Source of the DNA: Balneolales bacterium | GTDB taxonomy: Bacteria; Bacteroidota; Rhodothermia; Balneolales; Natronogracilivirgulaceae | Length of the DNA stretch: 39,089 bases | Direction: 5' to 3' | Assembly: GCA_007132975.1 (NCBI GenBank) | Contig: SLNO01000150.1 | Location: 1 to 39,089 of the forward strand | Shown here: in pieces, positions 18,860 to 27,142 of the stretch | Layout of the letters: each line of letters starts with the position of its first letter | How positions within the stretch are numbered: position 1 is the stretch's first letter | Translations under genes and position numbers: made by a program | Notes under the pieces: generated by a model | Database searches by the model: none | What the model was told of the DNA's origin: nothing | Seen by the model: only the letters and a program-made list of their open reading frames with translations

Positions 18860-21778
18860 TCACTCGTCATCCGGGCGCATCAGTGTGCGGCGCAATTCGG
18901 TTATGAGCATCAATGCTTCGATGGGCGTGATCCGGTTCGGATCCACACTCTCCAGTTTGTTCCGCACCGCCTCCAGGTTCGGATCGATCTCGGCCTGGAA
19001 CAGCGACATCTGGGTGATAAGTCCCTGCCTCTCAGTCTGTCGCAGCGCCTCGCGCGCCACCGCTTTTTTACGTGCCGCCGAAGATGCCTCCGTACCGGTC
19101 TGTTCGCGATGTCCATCCGGTTCGCGCTGCCCGGCCTGCTCGTCTTGATCTGCCTGGCCGCTCTGTCCGGCCGGGTCATTCTGCCCTGCCTCACCCTCAT
19201 CGCCGATTCGTTCAATTTCTTCTTCTTCACCCTGCGCCACGCCGTCTTTTCTACCTGACAGCCGGCCCCTGTCGGCACTCTCTCTACTCCTCCGGCCCTC
19301 CTCCAACGTGCCGGCAGACTGCGTCACATCCAGGCTGTGCGACTCCAGGTTTCCCAGGATCTCCTTTGCGCGTAATATCAGCAGCTGCGGCAGGCCCGCC
19401 ATGGCCGCCACCTGGATCCCGTAGCTGTGGTCGGCCCCGCCGCGCACCAGTTTGCGCAGGAAAATGATGCGGCCCTTGTGCTCCTTGACCAGGATATTGT
19501 AATTGACGATGCGCTCGTAAAGATTCTCCAGTTCGTTCAGCTCGTGGTAATGCGTAGCGAACAGCGTCTTGGCCGCCACCGACGGCTGGTTGTGCAGATA
19601 CTCGGCCAGCGACCAGGCAATGCTCAGCCCGTCAAACGTGCTGGTGCCCCGGCCGATCTCATCCAGCAGGATCAGTGAGCGCGGACTCGCATTGTTCAGG
19701 ATGTTCGCCGCCTCGTTCATCTCCACCAGGAACGTGCTCTCACCGGCCGCCAGGTTGTCTGACGCCCCCACGCGGGTGAAGATCTTGTCCACCACGCCGA
19801 TCTTCGCCTCCTTGGCCGGCACGAACGATCCCACCTGCGCCAGCAGCACAATGAGCCCCGTCTGCCGCAGGATGATACTCTTTCCCGCCATGTTCGGACC
19901 CGTGATCACCAGGATCTGGTCCGATTCGCTGTCCAGCGTGACGTCGTTCGGGATGAACGGCTCGCCCTGCGGCAGGAACCGCTCCACCACGGGATGGCGT
20001 CCGCCCCGAATCTCGATCGCCGTGCCGTCGTTCACCGACGGTTTCACATAATTGTACCGGTAGGCCACTTCGGCCAGGCTCTGCAGGCAGTCGAGCTGCG
20101 CCAGCGCATCCGCGTTATTCTGTACGGCCTCGGCATGGCCGGCAACCGCATCCAGCAGTTCCATGAACAGCTCCTGCTCCATCACCTGGCTACGTTCCTC
20201 GGACGACAGGATCTTCTCCTCTATCTCCTTGAGCTCCGGTGTGATGTAGCGCTCGGCGTTGACCAGTGTCTGCTTGCGGATGAAATCGTCCGGCACCTTG
20301 TTCTTGTGCGCGTTGGTGACCTCGATGTAGTACCCGAAGACGCGGTTGTACCCGAGTTTGAGCGACGGGATCTGGGTGCGTTCGACCAGATCTTTCTGGA
20401 TGCGGGCGATGTATTCCTTGCCGTGGCGCGCGATATCGCGGATCTCGTCGAGCTCTTCGGAGTAGCCGTCGCGGATGAAACCGCCGTCGCGGATGCCGGC
20501 CGGGGGATCATCCACCAGTGCCGTATCCAGGCGGTCCTGCAGCTCCGTGAGCACGGTAAGCTGTCCGCCGATGGTACCAAGCAGCGAGTCATCCACGTCA
20601 GAAAGCAGTTTTTTTACGTCCGGGATACGTCCCAGCGAGTCGTTGAGCTGCCTGAGTTCACGCGCATTGGCCCGTTTGACGCAGATGCGGGAGACGAGCC
20701 GCTCCAGGTCGCCGACCTCCCTGAGAATCTCGCGCAGCTGCTGGCGAAGGTCGTGCCGGATATGAAGCACCTCCACGGCCTGCATGCGCCCGCGGATATC
20801 CGCCAGCGTCTTAAGCGGCCGCATGAGCCACTTGCGCAGCAGGCGTCCGCCCATGGCCGTGCCCGTCTGGTCCAGTATGGATATGAGCGTGCCCTCGGTG
20901 CCGCCCTGCTGCATGCTGGTGATCAGCTCCAGGTTGCGTTTGGTGGATGCGTCCAGCATCATATACCCGGTGTTGTCGAAGGCGCTGAGGGTGCGCAGGT
21001 GCCCGAGCGAGGCGCGCTGGTTCTCCCTGACGTAATGCAGCAATGCACCGGCGGCCACATGCGCCGTCTCCAGCTCCTCGACCCCGAAGCCCTTGAGCGA
21101 ATGGGTGCCGAAATGCTCCAGAAGCACATCGTAACCGTAGCGACCCTCGTAGATCCACTCCTCCTGCCAGGTGACGACATAGGTGGTGAGCCAGTCCGGG
21201 ACCGACGATTTGAGCTTTTTGCTGATCAGGATCTCGGCGGGCGATAGCGATGCCAGTACTTCCCGCAACTCCTTGAGTGGCAGCTCGGAGACGGAAAACT
21301 CACCGGTGGATATGTCTGCGAAGGCCAGGCCGTATGCCTTGGGACCCGGATGGACCGCCGCGACGTAATTGTTGCGGTTGCGGTCGAGCACCTTGTCAGA
21401 GAGTGTCACGCCCGGCGTCACCACTTCGGTGATCTCCCGGTTGACGAGTTTGCGTCCGGCCGCCTTGGCCTGCGCCGGATCCTCGGCCTGGTCGCAGACC
21501 GCCACGCGGAACCCTTTCTTCACCAGCTTGGGCAGGTAGCTGTCCAACGCATGGTAGGGAAAACCGGCCAGCGGCGTCTGGTCGCCGGCGTTGTTGCGGC
21601 GGGTCAGCGTGATGCCCAGCTCCCGGCTGATGGTGATGGCGTCATCGGAGAAGGTCTCATAGAAATCCCCGACCCGGAACAGCAGGAGAGTACCCGGATG
21701 TTTCTCCTTTATCTCCTGATACTGGCGCATCAGGGGTGTTGTCTCTTTCCTGCCGGTTGCGGTTTTGGTTTTTGCCAT
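18860..21778 (-). CDS. mutS: DNA mismatch repair protein MutS
   Basis: A 972-residue MutS. It binds mismatches as a clamp and recruits MutL. The mismatch-reading Phe-x-Glu is present in GDFYETF near residue 38; the lever and clamp domains follow; Walker A GPNMAGKS is near 630, Walker B LLDEIGRGTSTF near 705, and ATHYHEL a little later. The usual C-terminus is kept (NRITPIEALMLI). Between the ATPase and this end is a low-complexity insert of about 80 residues (roughly 830-905) rich in Gly, Gln, Glu, Asp and Arg with repeats of the AGQxxPxGQ type. This explains why it is longer than E. coli MutS (853). The start at 21778 is preferred because AAAGGA lies just upstream and the sequence begins MAKTKT; the ATG at 21826 would add 16 atypical residues. 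Confidence 0.95.
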   Translation of the reverse strand: MAKTKTATGRKETTPLMRQYQEIKEKHPGTLLLFRVGDFYETFSDDAITISRELGITLTRRNNAGDQTPLAGFPYHALDSYLPKLVKKGFRVAVCDQAEDPAQAKAAGRKLVNREITEVVTPGVTLSDKVLDRNRNNYVAAVHPGPKAYGLAFADISTGEFSVSELPLKELREVLASLSPAEILISKKLKSSVPDWLTTYVVTWQEEWIYEGRYGYDVLLEHFGTHSLKGFGVEELETAHVAAGALLHYVRENQRASLGHLRTLSAFDNTGYMMLDASTKRNLELITSMQQGGTEGTLISILDQTGTAMGGRLLRKWLMRPLKTLADIRGRMQAVEVLHIRHDLRQQLREILREVGDLERLVSRICVKRANARELRQLNDSLGRIPDVKKLLSDVDDSLLGTIGGQLTVLTELQDRLDTALVDDPPAGIRDGGFIRDGYSEELDEIRDIARHGKEYIARIQKDLVERTQIPSLKLGYNRVFGYYIEVTNAHKNKVPDDFIRKQTLVNAERYITPELKEIEEKILSSEERSQVMEQELFMELLDAVAGHAEAVQNNADALAQLDCLQSLAEVAYRYNYVKPSVNDGTAIEIRGGRHPVVERFLPQGEPFIPNDVTLDSESDQILVITGPNMAGKSIILRQTGLIVLLAQVGSFVPAKEAKIGVVDKIFTRVGASDNLAAGESTFLVEMNEAANILNNASPRSLILLDEIGRGTSTFDGLSIAWSLAEYLHNQPSVAAKTLFATHYHELNELENLYERIVNYNILVKEHKGRIIFLRKLVRGGADHSYGIQVAAMAGLPQLLILRAKEILGNLESHSLDVTQSAGTLEEGRRSRESADRGRLSGRKDGVAQGEEEEIERIGDEGEAGQNDPAGQSGQADQDEQAGQREPDGHREQTGTEASSAARKKAVAREALRQTERQGLITQMSLFQAEIDPNLEAVRNKLESVDPNRITPIEALMLITELRRTLMRPDDE

Positions 21779-22154
21779 GCGATCCTTTTGTTTACAGTCT
21801 GGAAAAATAGGATAACGGCACGACAAGGTAAATCGGCAGATGCCAAAAGATTGGAAAAAGAGCTGCCATTTTGCGACTTTTTATCGTGGAGGGGTACTTG
21901 CTTCCTTCTCTATACCCGAAATTTCCAATCCCTAATGCAGAAACTTCCAGTCCATAATGCAGAAATGTTCCGTCTCCGCTACCGATACTTCCATCCAATT
22001 AATATCGACATTTCCAACCCCTGATCCCGGGGCTACTAATTCCTGAACCCGGAATTTCGAATTCCCGAATCCAGAAATATCGATTCCAAATCCCGGAACT
22101 GCCAGTCCCCGTATCCAAAAAATATCATCCACCCATACCGGAATTTCCTGAATC
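21779..22154. repeat. 376-bp divergent spacer with degenerate 21-22-bp repeats
   Basis: Between mutS and the glycosylase gene, from about 21914 to 22127, there are roughly ten imperfect units of 21-22 bp built around CCGAAATTTCCAATCCC. Examples begin near 21915, 21937, 21959, 22044 and 22066. Units vary a lot, so the array is old or was never exact. The rest of the spacer is AT-rich and must hold both promoters; I see no gene in it. Confidence 0.6.
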
Positions 22155-22766
22155 GTGCATCAAAAACTCCCGAAATCTTTTTATCTGGACGATGATGTGG
22201 TCTCGCGGGCGCGGGCTCTGCTTGGCTGCCGCTTGTGGACCCGGATCAACGGTGCTGTGACCGCCGGTGTCATTGTTGAAACCGAGGCATACGATGGGCT
22301 GACCGACCGTGCATCCCATGCCTATGGGGGACGGCGAACACGCCGCACTGAGGTATTCTACTATCCGGGCGGCATTGCCTACACCTACCTCTGCTATGGC
22401 ATCCACACACTGTTCAACGTAATCACCGGTCCGGCGGAAGTCCCGCAGGCCGTACTCATTCGGGCCGTGGCACCCTGCGAAGGAGTGCAGACCATTCTGA
22501 CACGAAGAAAGCAAAATAGCGTTCAGCGAAATACGGCGGGCGGGCCCGGTCTGGTAAGCCAGGCGCTCGGAATCACAACACGCCTGAACGAAACAGACCT
22601 TCACGGAGATACGGTATGGATCACTGCCGGCATCTCCGGGGAAGCGCCGGCAGCGCAGGAAATCATTGCCTCACCACGCATCGGGATTGACTATGCCGGT
22701 CCGGACGCCCGACTCCCCTGGCGATTCCGAATCAAGGACTCACCATTTACCAGTCCGGCAAAATAG
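22155..22766 (+). CDS. 3-methyladenine DNA glycosylase (AAG/MPG family)
   Basis: A 203-residue base-excision repair enzyme of the AAG family, which removes alkylated or deaminated purines. The human active-site set maps cleanly: E125 to E44 in VETEAY, Y127 to Y46, H136 to H55, Y159 to Y78 and N169 to N88 in YGIHTLFN. The later blocks GGPGLVSQALGI and SPRIGIDYAG...PWRF are also typical. Length is normal for bacterial members. The ATG at 22155 starts just upstream of the first conserved segment (LPKSFY). It is divergent from mutS, so two DNA-repair genes share one intergenic region; whether they are co-regulated is not known. Confidence 0.92.
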   Translation: MHQKLPKSFYLDDDVVSRARALLGCRLWTRINGAVTAGVIVETEAYDGLTDRASHAYGGRRTRRTEVFYYPGGIAYTYLCYGIHTLFNVITGPAEVPQAVLIRAVAPCEGVQTILTRRKQNSVQRNTAGGPGLVSQALGITTRLNETDLHGDTVWITAGISGEAPAAQEIIASPRIGIDYAGPDARLPWRFRIKDSPFTSPAK

Positions 22767-22781
22767 CGGTGAGAGCTTAAG

Positions 22782-22817
22782 GCTTGAAACTGTTTCAGGC
22801 TTGCAGCTATTGCTGCA
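22782..22817. terminator. Paired hairpins between convergent mpg and DUF4168 genes
   Basis: GCTTGAAA (22782-22789) pairs with TTTCAGGC (22793-22800), with one G-T pair. A second hairpin, TGCAGC (22802-22807) with GCTGCA (22812-22817), overlaps the last codons of the DUF4168 gene. The position between convergent stops fits a bidirectional terminator, though T-runs are weak. Confidence 0.5.
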
Positions 22818-23301
22818 TCTGGACTTCCTGGATGTACTGCTGCATTTTCTGCTGCAGCCCGGCGTCGCTCTGGACGGCCATGAAGATCTCCTGGAACCGC
22901 TGGAGCTCCAAGCCTTCATCCTCTATAGCGGCAATCAGCTGTTCTTCCATTTCCATTTCAATGTCCCCGATAAGTGCTGAGGCCTTTTCATAATTCTCCA
23001 GATCGGACTCGCTGACCTCCATCTCCTCTGCAGACTGGCCCATCTGCAGCCCTTGCAGTATATTGTTGTAAGTTTCCACATCCAGCCCCTCGTCTTCTAC
23101 AATGGAGATCATTTCCATCTGTGCTTGATTTTGGATTTGCTGGGCTCTTATGGAAGCATCAACAAAAGTTTTCAGCTCCTCATCGGTCACCTCGGGTATG
23201 TCCTGGGGCTGTGCGGGCTGCTCGAACTGGGCCTGAACGGAGGCCGTACCGAAAAGAAATACCATCATGGCCATACATGCTGTACTTACAAAAAACTTCA
23301 T
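22807..23301 (-). CDS. DUF4168 domain-containing exported protein
   Basis: A 164-residue protein with a signal peptide (hydrophobic run 3-20, cleavage after VQA). The mature part is mostly helical and very rich in Gln, Glu and Met. It shows two related helical blocks, each with an 'IxxxEDEGLxxxxxxxI' pattern (ISIVEDEGLDVETYNNI and IAAIEDEGLELQRFQEI), which is the internal repeat of DUF4168 proteins. These are small periplasmic proteins of unknown role. The start at 23301 is favoured by GAGGA placed 6 nt upstream; the ATG at 23337 would add 12 polar residues before the signal. It is convergent with the glycosylase gene and divergent from the next gene. Confidence 0.8.
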   Translation of the reverse strand: MKFFVSTACMAMMVFLFGTASVQAQFEQPAQPQDIPEVTDEELKTFVDASIRAQQIQNQAQMEMISIVEDEGLDVETYNNILQGLQMGQSAEEMEVSESDLENYEKASALIGDIEMEMEEQLIAAIEDEGLELQRFQEIFMAVQSDAGLQQKMQQYIQEVQMQQ

Positions 23302-23455
23302 ATGTTTCCTCAAATTATATTTTTCAGGTGGTATCAAACTTCATATAACATATAAAACATAAAATTATTTTGAGAAAATCACGAATTTAATACCTGGACA
23401 TGATTCACATGCCAAAATAATTTTTCATCCATACTGAAATAAACTTTTCGGCGAA

Positions 23456-24145
23456 ATGAAGAAAAAAGGAAAAAAAACGAGATCTCTGGTAGTCGCGCTG
23501 GGTGCCCTGGTAGTTATCCTGGCTGCAGCATACATGGCCGTGGTACTGATCATGGGGGATGCGGATAGGGATGCGGATCCGGGCCCGGTGCACAGTGAAA
23601 CCTACCCGCCACTGCCGGCCATGGTGCATGAGGATCTCCCCATAATTCAGTCCGTGGTACGCTGGCACCTTATGGAGCATCTCGACAAGGGTCAGATCAA
23701 TGAGCGTTTACCGGATACGTATCGGGTGCTCGTGCTCGGTGAGGATATCATTTCCAGTGGCATGGTCAACTACCTTGTTATTAATTCGGACCGCGATCTT
23801 CCCGGGCTGCACCGGACGCTTCTTGATATCGGTTACACCCACACCTTTCGGGATCTCGCTGTCTATGAGTTCCGCGACAATACCCTCCACCCGATCCTCC
23901 ATATTGACCGGGAAGAGATTCGCGACGGGTACGGCAGGCGGCTGATAGACCAGGTTCCGGCCCTGAACGGATACGCGCTCGTGCTTGAGCCATACAAAAA
24001 TGACGCACTTTATAACGCGCCTGTAAAGCTGCTGGAAGTAGTAATGCTGAATGAGCAGGGCAGGGACGCGAGCGACAATATTGTAATCTATTGGGACCCT
24101 ACCGAATCTGCCTACAGGGCCACCAATACCTTTGGGGCGCCGTAA
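23456..24145 (+). CDS. Membrane-anchored protein of unknown function
   Basis: A 229-residue protein with a very basic start (KKKGKKTR), one membrane helix (about 11-33), then an acidic linker and a soluble domain outside the cytoplasm. The soluble part has mixed helix and strand blocks (VRWHLMEHLDKGQI, VLVLGEDII, GMVNYLVINSDRDL, YALVLEPYKNDALY). I do not recognise a family and see no catalytic motif. A cluster of acidic residues and Asp/Arg pairs (DADRDADPG) follows the helix. It shares a 154-bp AT-rich region with the divergent DUF4168 gene and precedes the DUF6580 gene by 150 bp. It could be lineage-specific. Confidence 0.55.
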   Translation: MKKKGKKTRSLVVALGALVVILAAAYMAVVLIMGDADRDADPGPVHSETYPPLPAMVHEDLPIIQSVVRWHLMEHLDKGQINERLPDTYRVLVLGEDIISSGMVNYLVINSDRDLPGLHRTLLDIGYTHTFRDLAVYEFRDNTLHPILHIDREEIRDGYGRRLIDQVPALNGYALVLEPYKNDALYNAPVKLLEVVMLNEQGRDASDNIVIYWDPTESAYRATNTFGAP

Positions 24146-24295
24146 CTTGCACTTTATACATCATAGTCTGGCGATACTTTTCGGCAGTTTCCTGGCATCA
24201 TTTTTTTTACACTGGGCAGGATATTGTTTATTTTAGCGCTTGGCCATTCGTGAACCCGAACGGGAACCCATTTTTCCAAAATCCACATCCAACAC

Positions 24296-24826
24296 ATGAA
24301 CAAGCATCGGATCATAGCCCTGTTGATATTGATTCTTGCAGCCGTACTGCTCAGATTCCTGCCTCATCCACCCAATTTTACCCCCATTGCCGCACTTGCA
24401 CTTTTCTCTGGCGTTATCTTCCGTGACCGCGTCATGGCACTGGCGATGCCACTTGGAATAATGCTTGTCTCCGACCTGTTCCTTGGCTGGCATGGCACCA
24501 TTTTGTATGTATACGTCGCTTTTGCGCTGATGGTGTTCATGGGACGCTCGCTGCAGAATAACGCAACCATCGGATACATCGCAGGTGGAGGTATTGCCGG
24601 ATCCCTGCTCTTTTTCCTTGTAACAAATTTTGGTGTCTGGGTGACCGGGACGATGTATCCCCCCACCTGGGAGGGCCTGATTGCCGCTTACGTGGCCGGT
24701 ATACCTTTCCTGCACAACATGATACTCGGCACGCTCTTTTACAGCGCCGTTTTCTTCGGGTCGTTCCATGTACTGGAGCGTCTTATCCCATCCATCCGTG
24801 AAGAAACCGGTCCGGTTGGGGCCTGA
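24296..24826 (+). CDS. DUF6580 family integral membrane protein
   Basis: A 176-residue protein with about five membrane helices. The FTPIAALALFSGVIF block near 28-42 and the MPLGIMLVSDLFLGWH block near 51-66 are typical of DUF6580 proteins, which look like the S components of ECF vitamin transporters. A PPTWEGLIAAYVAGIPF segment and a final helix follow. Substrate and partners are unknown; no ECF ATPase or T component is in the window. The SDR gene follows after 19 bp in the same direction, so the two are probably one transcript. I saw no riboswitch in the 150 bp upstream. Confidence 0.7.
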   Translation: MNKHRIIALLILILAAVLLRFLPHPPNFTPIAALALFSGVIFRDRVMALAMPLGIMLVSDLFLGWHGTILYVYVAFALMVFMGRSLQNNATIGYIAGGGIAGSLLFFLVTNFGVWVTGTMYPPTWEGLIAAYVAGIPFLHNMILGTLFYSAVFFGSFHVLERLIPSIREETGPVGA

Positions 24827-24845
24827 AGCTAGTATCAGACAAACC

Positions 24846-25583
24846 ATGCAACAGACAACCATGAAGGCGGTCATCATCGGCGCCAGCTCGGGTATCGGGG
24901 CCGCGCTTGCGGAGGAACTGTCACGACGCGGATATGTGCTGGGTCTGGCAGCGCGCAGGACCGACATGATAATGAACGAACTGCAGCCGAAACTGCCTTC
25001 CCCCTCCTTTGCCGCATTCATGGACTTGCTGGACATTGAATCATCCATTGAGGCGCTCCACGACCTCATAGGCCGCTTGGAGGGCATCGACCTGCTTGTC
25101 ATCAATTCCGGCGTTTCCGGGCGTTCACCGGGCATGGAGCGTGAAGCCACGGAAAACCTGATTCGCATAAACGTGCTGGGATTTGCCGGTATGTTGCACG
25201 AAGCCTACCGCATTTTCCAGAAACAGGGGCACGGACACATCGTTGGTGTCTCCTCCATTGCATCCCTGCTTCCCCATCCGAACGGATCGGCTTACAACGC
25301 CTCCAAGGCGTTTGTCTCCAACTATCTGGACAGCATAAGGTTGCGTATCAGGCGCCGGGGTGAGAACATCTCGGTGACTGATGTGCTTCCAGGCTATGTG
25401 CTCACACCCATGACCGAGGAAAACAAGCGCATGTTCTGGGTAGCCGATGTGGAAAAAGCCGCCCGGCAGATAGCTGATGACATTGAGAAAAAGCGTGCCG
25501 TAAGCTATGTATCCCGGCGCTGGCGCCTGGTTGCATGGCTCCTGTCACTGATGCCCAGAGGTATCCTGAACAAGATCTTGTGA
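24846..25583 (+). CDS. Short-chain dehydrogenase/reductase
   Basis: A classical SDR of 245 residues (240 if the ATG at 24861 is used). The NAD(P)-binding motif GASSGIG comes within the first 20 residues, followed by an INSG block, the catalytic Ser in VSSIAS, and YNASK with the Tyr and Lys. An arginine pair after the first strand (AARR) suggests NADPH preference. The PGYVLTP block after the active site is normal. The C-terminus is hydrophobic and basic (WRLVAWLLSLMPRGIL), which may associate with membrane. The substrate cannot be told from the sequence. The frame is open back to 24768 inside the previous gene, but the family start is near 24846-24861. The last codons contain the perfect 12-bp palindrome ACAAGATCTTGT. 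Confidence 0.85.
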   Translation: MQQTTMKAVIIGASSGIGAALAEELSRRGYVLGLAARRTDMIMNELQPKLPSPSFAAFMDLLDIESSIEALHDLIGRLEGIDLLVINSGVSGRSPGMEREATENLIRINVLGFAGMLHEAYRIFQKQGHGHIVGVSSIASLLPHPNGSAYNASKAFVSNYLDSIRLRIRRRGENISVTDVLPGYVLTPMTEENKRMFWVADVEKAARQIADDIEKKRAVSYVSRRWRLVAWLLSLMPRGILNKIL

Positions 25584-25600
25584 CAAGTTTCGTCTGGCAA

Positions 25601-25663
25601 GAGTTCCGGTTTTTTTACATTCCCGCCTCATTTCGTATTTTCTGTTTTTGTCCCCCGGAACTC
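25601..25663 (+). promoter_or_regulatory. Inverted repeat in the mgtE leader
   Basis: GAGTTCCGG (25601-25609) and CCGGAACTC (25655-25663) are perfect 9-bp reverse complements 45 nt apart. The left arm is followed at once by a run of seven T, and the right arm ends 16 nt before the mgtE ATG. Pairing would bring structure close to the ribosome site. The leader is too short and lacks the conserved parts of the M-box (ykoK) Mg2+ riboswitch. Confidence 0.5.
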
Positions 25664-25679
25664 CAAATGAGATGACGGC

Positions 25680-27032
25680 ATGATCAACAAGGAGCTTATC
25701 AAACCGGAAATAACAGAGCTTATCGAAAATCAGAAATGGTCCGATCTTCGTGAATCCATAGAGGACTGGCCCATTCCCGAGATTGCCGACCTCATGGAGA
25801 CGCTCGACAAGCGCGACCGGGTTGTTTTCTTCAGGGTCCTGCCACGGGAAATAAGCACCGACACGTTCGCCCACTTCGAGCCGGAGCAGCAGAACGCCCT
25901 GCTGCTGGAGATGACCGACGATGAGACGCGCCAGCTTCTTGCCAATCTGGCGCCGGATGACCGGACCGCGCTGCTTGACGAACTGCCAGGACAGGTCACG
26001 CAGCAGCTTCTGAAACTGCTCAGCCCGCAGGATCTCAAGGAAGCCCGCTTCCTCCTCGGTTATCCGGAGGAGAGTGTCGGACGGCTCATGACGCCCGACT
26101 ATCTGGCTGTCAGGCCCCACTGGACCATCGGACAGGCGCTGGACCACATCCGCAAAATGGGGCGTCAAAGTGAGACCATCAACATGATCTACGTGACCGA
26201 CCCCTCCTGGAAACTGCTGGATGCGTTGGAATTACAGCTTTTCATTCTCTCCGATCCGGAACAGAAGGTTTCTGACATCATGGACGACACCTTTGTTTCC
26301 ATTTCGGCAATCGACGACCGGGAGCAAGCGGTCCAGGTAGTACAAAAATACGACAAAACGGTACTGCCCGTTGTCGACTCCGACGGCATTCTGCTCGGGA
26401 TTGTCACAATCGATGACCTTCTTGACGTCGCCGAAGAAGAGGTCACCGAGGACTTCCACAAGACCGCTGCCGTTGCACCGCTCCGATCCAGCTACCGGGA
26501 GGCAACCATCTTCTCCCTGTTCAGCAAACGGATATCATGGCTGGTCGTACTCGTCTTCGTCAACCTCATTTCATCCGGAATCATTGAAGCATTTGAAGAT
26601 GTCCTTGCTTCCGCGATTGCACTCTCATTTTTCATTCCGCTGCTCATAGGCAGCGGCGGTAACACCGGTGCGCAGTCAGCCACACTCATGGTACGGGCCA
26701 TCGCTACGGGCGACCTGCAGCTGCGCCAGTGGTTTGGCGCCGTTGGCAAGGAGATACTGGTCGGCATTACCCTTGGAATCGCAATGGGTCTTACCAGCTG
26801 GGTGCTTGGCGTCTACCGCGGAGGCGCGGAGATAGGAATCGTTGTTGGACTATCCATGGTTGCCATCGTATTGGCCGCCAATATCATCGGAACCATTCTG
26901 CCTTTCCTGCTGACCCGGTTCAACATTGACCCGGCCGTGGCAAGCAGTCCGCTTGTGACCACGATTGTCGACGCGGTCGGTCTGGTCATATACTTCACCA
27001 TTGCCAGCATCATAATTGGCGTGACCCTGTGA
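25680..27032 (+). CDS. mgtE: Magnesium transporter MgtE
   Basis: A 450-residue Mg2+ channel of the MgtE family, equal in length to Thermus MgtE. The N-domain (about 1-130) has the helical MgtE_N repeats (EIADLMETLD, LLLEMTDDETRQLLANL). Two CBS domains follow (about 137-258), which sense cytosolic Mg2+. The last part has five membrane helices. The channel signature SGGNTGAQSATLMVRAIATGD-like block is near 322-345, and the pore aspartate lies in VTTIVDAVGL near the C-terminus. The gene follows the SDR gene by 96 bp containing an inverted-repeat leader. It converges on the histidine kinase gene. Confidence 0.95.
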   Translation: MINKELIKPEITELIENQKWSDLRESIEDWPIPEIADLMETLDKRDRVVFFRVLPREISTDTFAHFEPEQQNALLLEMTDDETRQLLANLAPDDRTALLDELPGQVTQQLLKLLSPQDLKEARFLLGYPEESVGRLMTPDYLAVRPHWTIGQALDHIRKMGRQSETINMIYVTDPSWKLLDALELQLFILSDPEQKVSDIMDDTFVSISAIDDREQAVQVVQKYDKTVLPVVDSDGILLGIVTIDDLLDVAEEEVTEDFHKTAAVAPLRSSYREATIFSLFSKRISWLVVLVFVNLISSGIIEAFEDVLASAIALSFFIPLLIGSGGNTGAQSATLMVRAIATGDLQLRQWFGAVGKEILVGITLGIAMGLTSWVLGVYRGGAEIGIVVGLSMVAIVLAANIIGTILPFLLTRFNIDPAVASSPLVTTIVDAVGLVIYFTIASIIIGVTL

Positions 27033-27142
27033 CAACCGGTGACTTTACTACGGTTTTCTGTCCATTCAGGTTTTTTCAATGCGCACAGGATGGCCTGTTG
27101 GAACGGCATCTTCAACACCTGACCAGTTATCCGCCTTCTACT

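Noticed and set aside
25570..25581. Perfect palindrome ACAAGATCTTGT at the end of the SDR gene
   Set aside because: It lies in coding sequence for NKIL and one 12-bp palindrome is not enough to suggest an operator.
25584..25679. M-box (ykoK) magnesium riboswitch before mgtE
   Set aside because: The leader is only 96 bp and lacks the conserved M-box segments.
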